From NCBI GenBank assembly GCA_013695905.1, contig JACCZQ010000126.1:1-13975 (forward strand): 13,975 nt of DNA. The letters are read 5' to 3'. Every line of letters starts with the position of its first letter. Positions within the stretch are counted from its first letter, which is position 1. The stretch comes from Chthoniobacterales bacterium. Its GTDB lineage: Bacteria > Verrucomicrobiota > Verrucomicrobiia > Chthoniobacterales > UBA10450. The notes under the pieces were generated by a model. It was not told the DNA's origin and did not search any database. It saw nothing but the letters and a program-made list of their open reading frames with translations. Made by a program: the position numbers and the translations under genes. Positions 13,575-13,975 of this stretch are shown here, piece after piece.

Positions 13575-13594
13575 TCTCCGCGGACGCGATGTTC
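13560..13594 (+). repeat. Direct repeat, left copy (tRNA-Val 3' end), att-like
   Basis: This 35-base segment starts inside the T stem of tRNA-Val, includes the acceptor strand and CCA, crosses a 14-base spacer and ends six bases into the GIY-YIG reading frame (ATGTTC). It matches 13801-13835 at 34 of 35 positions, the only change being T13565 to C13806. A 3' tRNA end duplicated downstream is the usual form of an integration site. Confidence 0.85.
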
Positions 13595-13858
13595 TACACG
13601 TATGTGTTGCGATGCGGGGACGGTGCTTTGTACGTCGGCTCGACGACTGATCTGAAGCGCCGGCTGGCGGAACACAAAAAGGGAGCAGTGCCCGCAACTG
13701 CGCACCGCCTGCCGGTGTGCCCTGCAGGATTACGAGGCGTGCCGCTCAGAAACGGGCGCACGAGCACGCGAGAAGCAGTTGAAGACGGGCTTTGGTCGCG
13801 CTGTACCGCGCACCATCTCCGCGGACGCGATGTTCCGCGGGCTTGCACGATTTGCTAG
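13589..13858 (+). pseudogene. Frameshifted GIY-YIG endonuclease (COG2827-like)
   Basis: ATG at 13589 opens a typical small GIY-YIG nuclease: MFYTYVLRCGDGALYVGSTT (TYV and YVG standing for GIY and YIG), DLKRRLAEHKKG with the catalytic arginine, and VPATAHRLPV. After that the family sequence moves to the next frame: DYEACRSE, then ARAREKQLKTGFGRA with the conserved Glu of EKQLK. One extra C in GTGCCCTGCAG (about 13718-13728) explains the shift; without it the protein reads LPVCLQDYEACRSE. As it stands the first frame ends at 13858 as a scrambled 89-aa product. The family resemblance also stops at the direct repeat at 13801, so the true C-terminus is lost. It begins 15 bases after tRNA-Val. Confidence 0.8.
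13801..13835 (+). repeat. Direct repeat, right copy, att-like
   Basis: This is the second copy of the tRNA-Val 3'-end repeat, 241 bases downstream of the first. It starts exactly where the GIY-YIG family sequence ends, includes CGCGCACCATC from the tRNA end, and again ends in ATGTTC before the two loci diverge. No tRNA remnant lies before it. Confidence 0.85.
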
Positions 13859-13975
13859 TGCAGACCCGCCTGCTCTCGCAGCCACTTCTCAGCCTGAGCC
13901 CAATGCTCGGTGGCGCGACCCTCCGGCCGGCCGTCCTCTTCCCAGAGATGCTCCGCCAGCCGCGCAATGTCGGCT
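13855..13975 (-). CDS. DUF2934 protein, C-terminal part (runs off the window)
   Basis: The minus strand from the window edge reads 39 residues in one open frame ending at TAG (13855-13857). It contains IARLAEHLWEEDGRPEGRAT, then HWAQAEKWLRE, the characteristic pattern of the short DUF2934 domain (helix, LWExxGRPEGR, xxHWxxAE). The family is small and of unknown function. The 5' end lies outside the window, so start and full length are unknown. Its stop codon converges on the GIY-YIG remnant. Confidence 0.78.
   Translation of the reverse strand, partial: ADIARLAEHLWEEDGRPEGRATEHWAQAEKWLREQAGLH

Noticed and set aside
13514..13588. Long GIY-YIG protein starting within tRNA-Val
   Set aside because: The N-terminal residues are a translation of the tRNA gene; the family sequence begins at the ATG at 13589.
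13500..13858. CRISPR or tandem-array interpretation of the 35-nt direct repeat
   Set aside because: There are only two copies, the spacing of 241 bases is a gene, and the repeat is a tRNA 3' end.

Overview
The window is GC-rich bacterial chromosome carrying accessory-type metabolic, regulatory and envelope genes. Its gene families (an alanine-rich anti-sigma-like protein beside an ECF sigma factor, VIT/VWA proteins, an excisionase-type HTH fused to a receiver domain, DUF2934) and the scarcity of clear Shine-Dalgarno sites suggest a soil or environmental Verrucomicrobiota member. That assignment is inference, because no phylogenetic marker other than one tRNA is present.

Layout, left to right. 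(1) 78-1237, minus: a fluoride-resistance operon crcB - DUF190 - crcB, preceded by a fluoride riboswitch at 1286-1355. The two CrcB subunits differ in the phenylalanine box that lines the pore, which suggests a heterodimeric channel. (2) 1351-1767, plus: a small secreted PepSY-like protein without a convincing start codon. (3) 1807-4298, minus: PmtA-like methyltransferase, class II fumarase and a VOC/glyoxalase-fold protein; the first two overlap by 4 bp. (4) 4392-5080, plus: an intrinsic terminator with no gene in front of it, a candidate promoter, and an orphan regulator with an N-terminal excisionase-type HTH and a C-terminal receiver domain.

(5) 5093-10648: a divergent locus. An ECF sigma factor and a membrane-anchored anti-sigma-like protein run leftward. 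A VIT-VWA protein (745 aa) and a second exported VWA protein (377 aa) run rightward. They look like one envelope-associated system. It is studded with palindromic repeats at 6907-7021 and 9337-9473. A striking 96-nt cruciform-capable repeat follows at 10665-10760. (6) 10769-13427, minus: three genes joined by 4-bp overlaps, encoding a TIGR03169-like FAD oxidoreductase, an exported rhodanese and a sulfite-oxidase-like molybdoenzyme; together they suggest a sulfur redox pathway.

(7) 13500-13975: tRNA-Val(GAC), then a frameshifted GIY-YIG endonuclease gene. The gene is bracketed by a 35-nt direct repeat (34/35) whose left copy is the 3' end of the tRNA, an arrangement like the att sites of a very small tRNA-targeting cassette. 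The C-terminal end of a DUF2934 gene enters from the right edge.

The most unusual signals are the tRNA/GIY-YIG direct-repeat cassette, the cruciform repeat whose side hairpins keep pairing although their sequences differ, the sigma/VIT-VWA locus, and the fluoride operon with unequal channel subunits.
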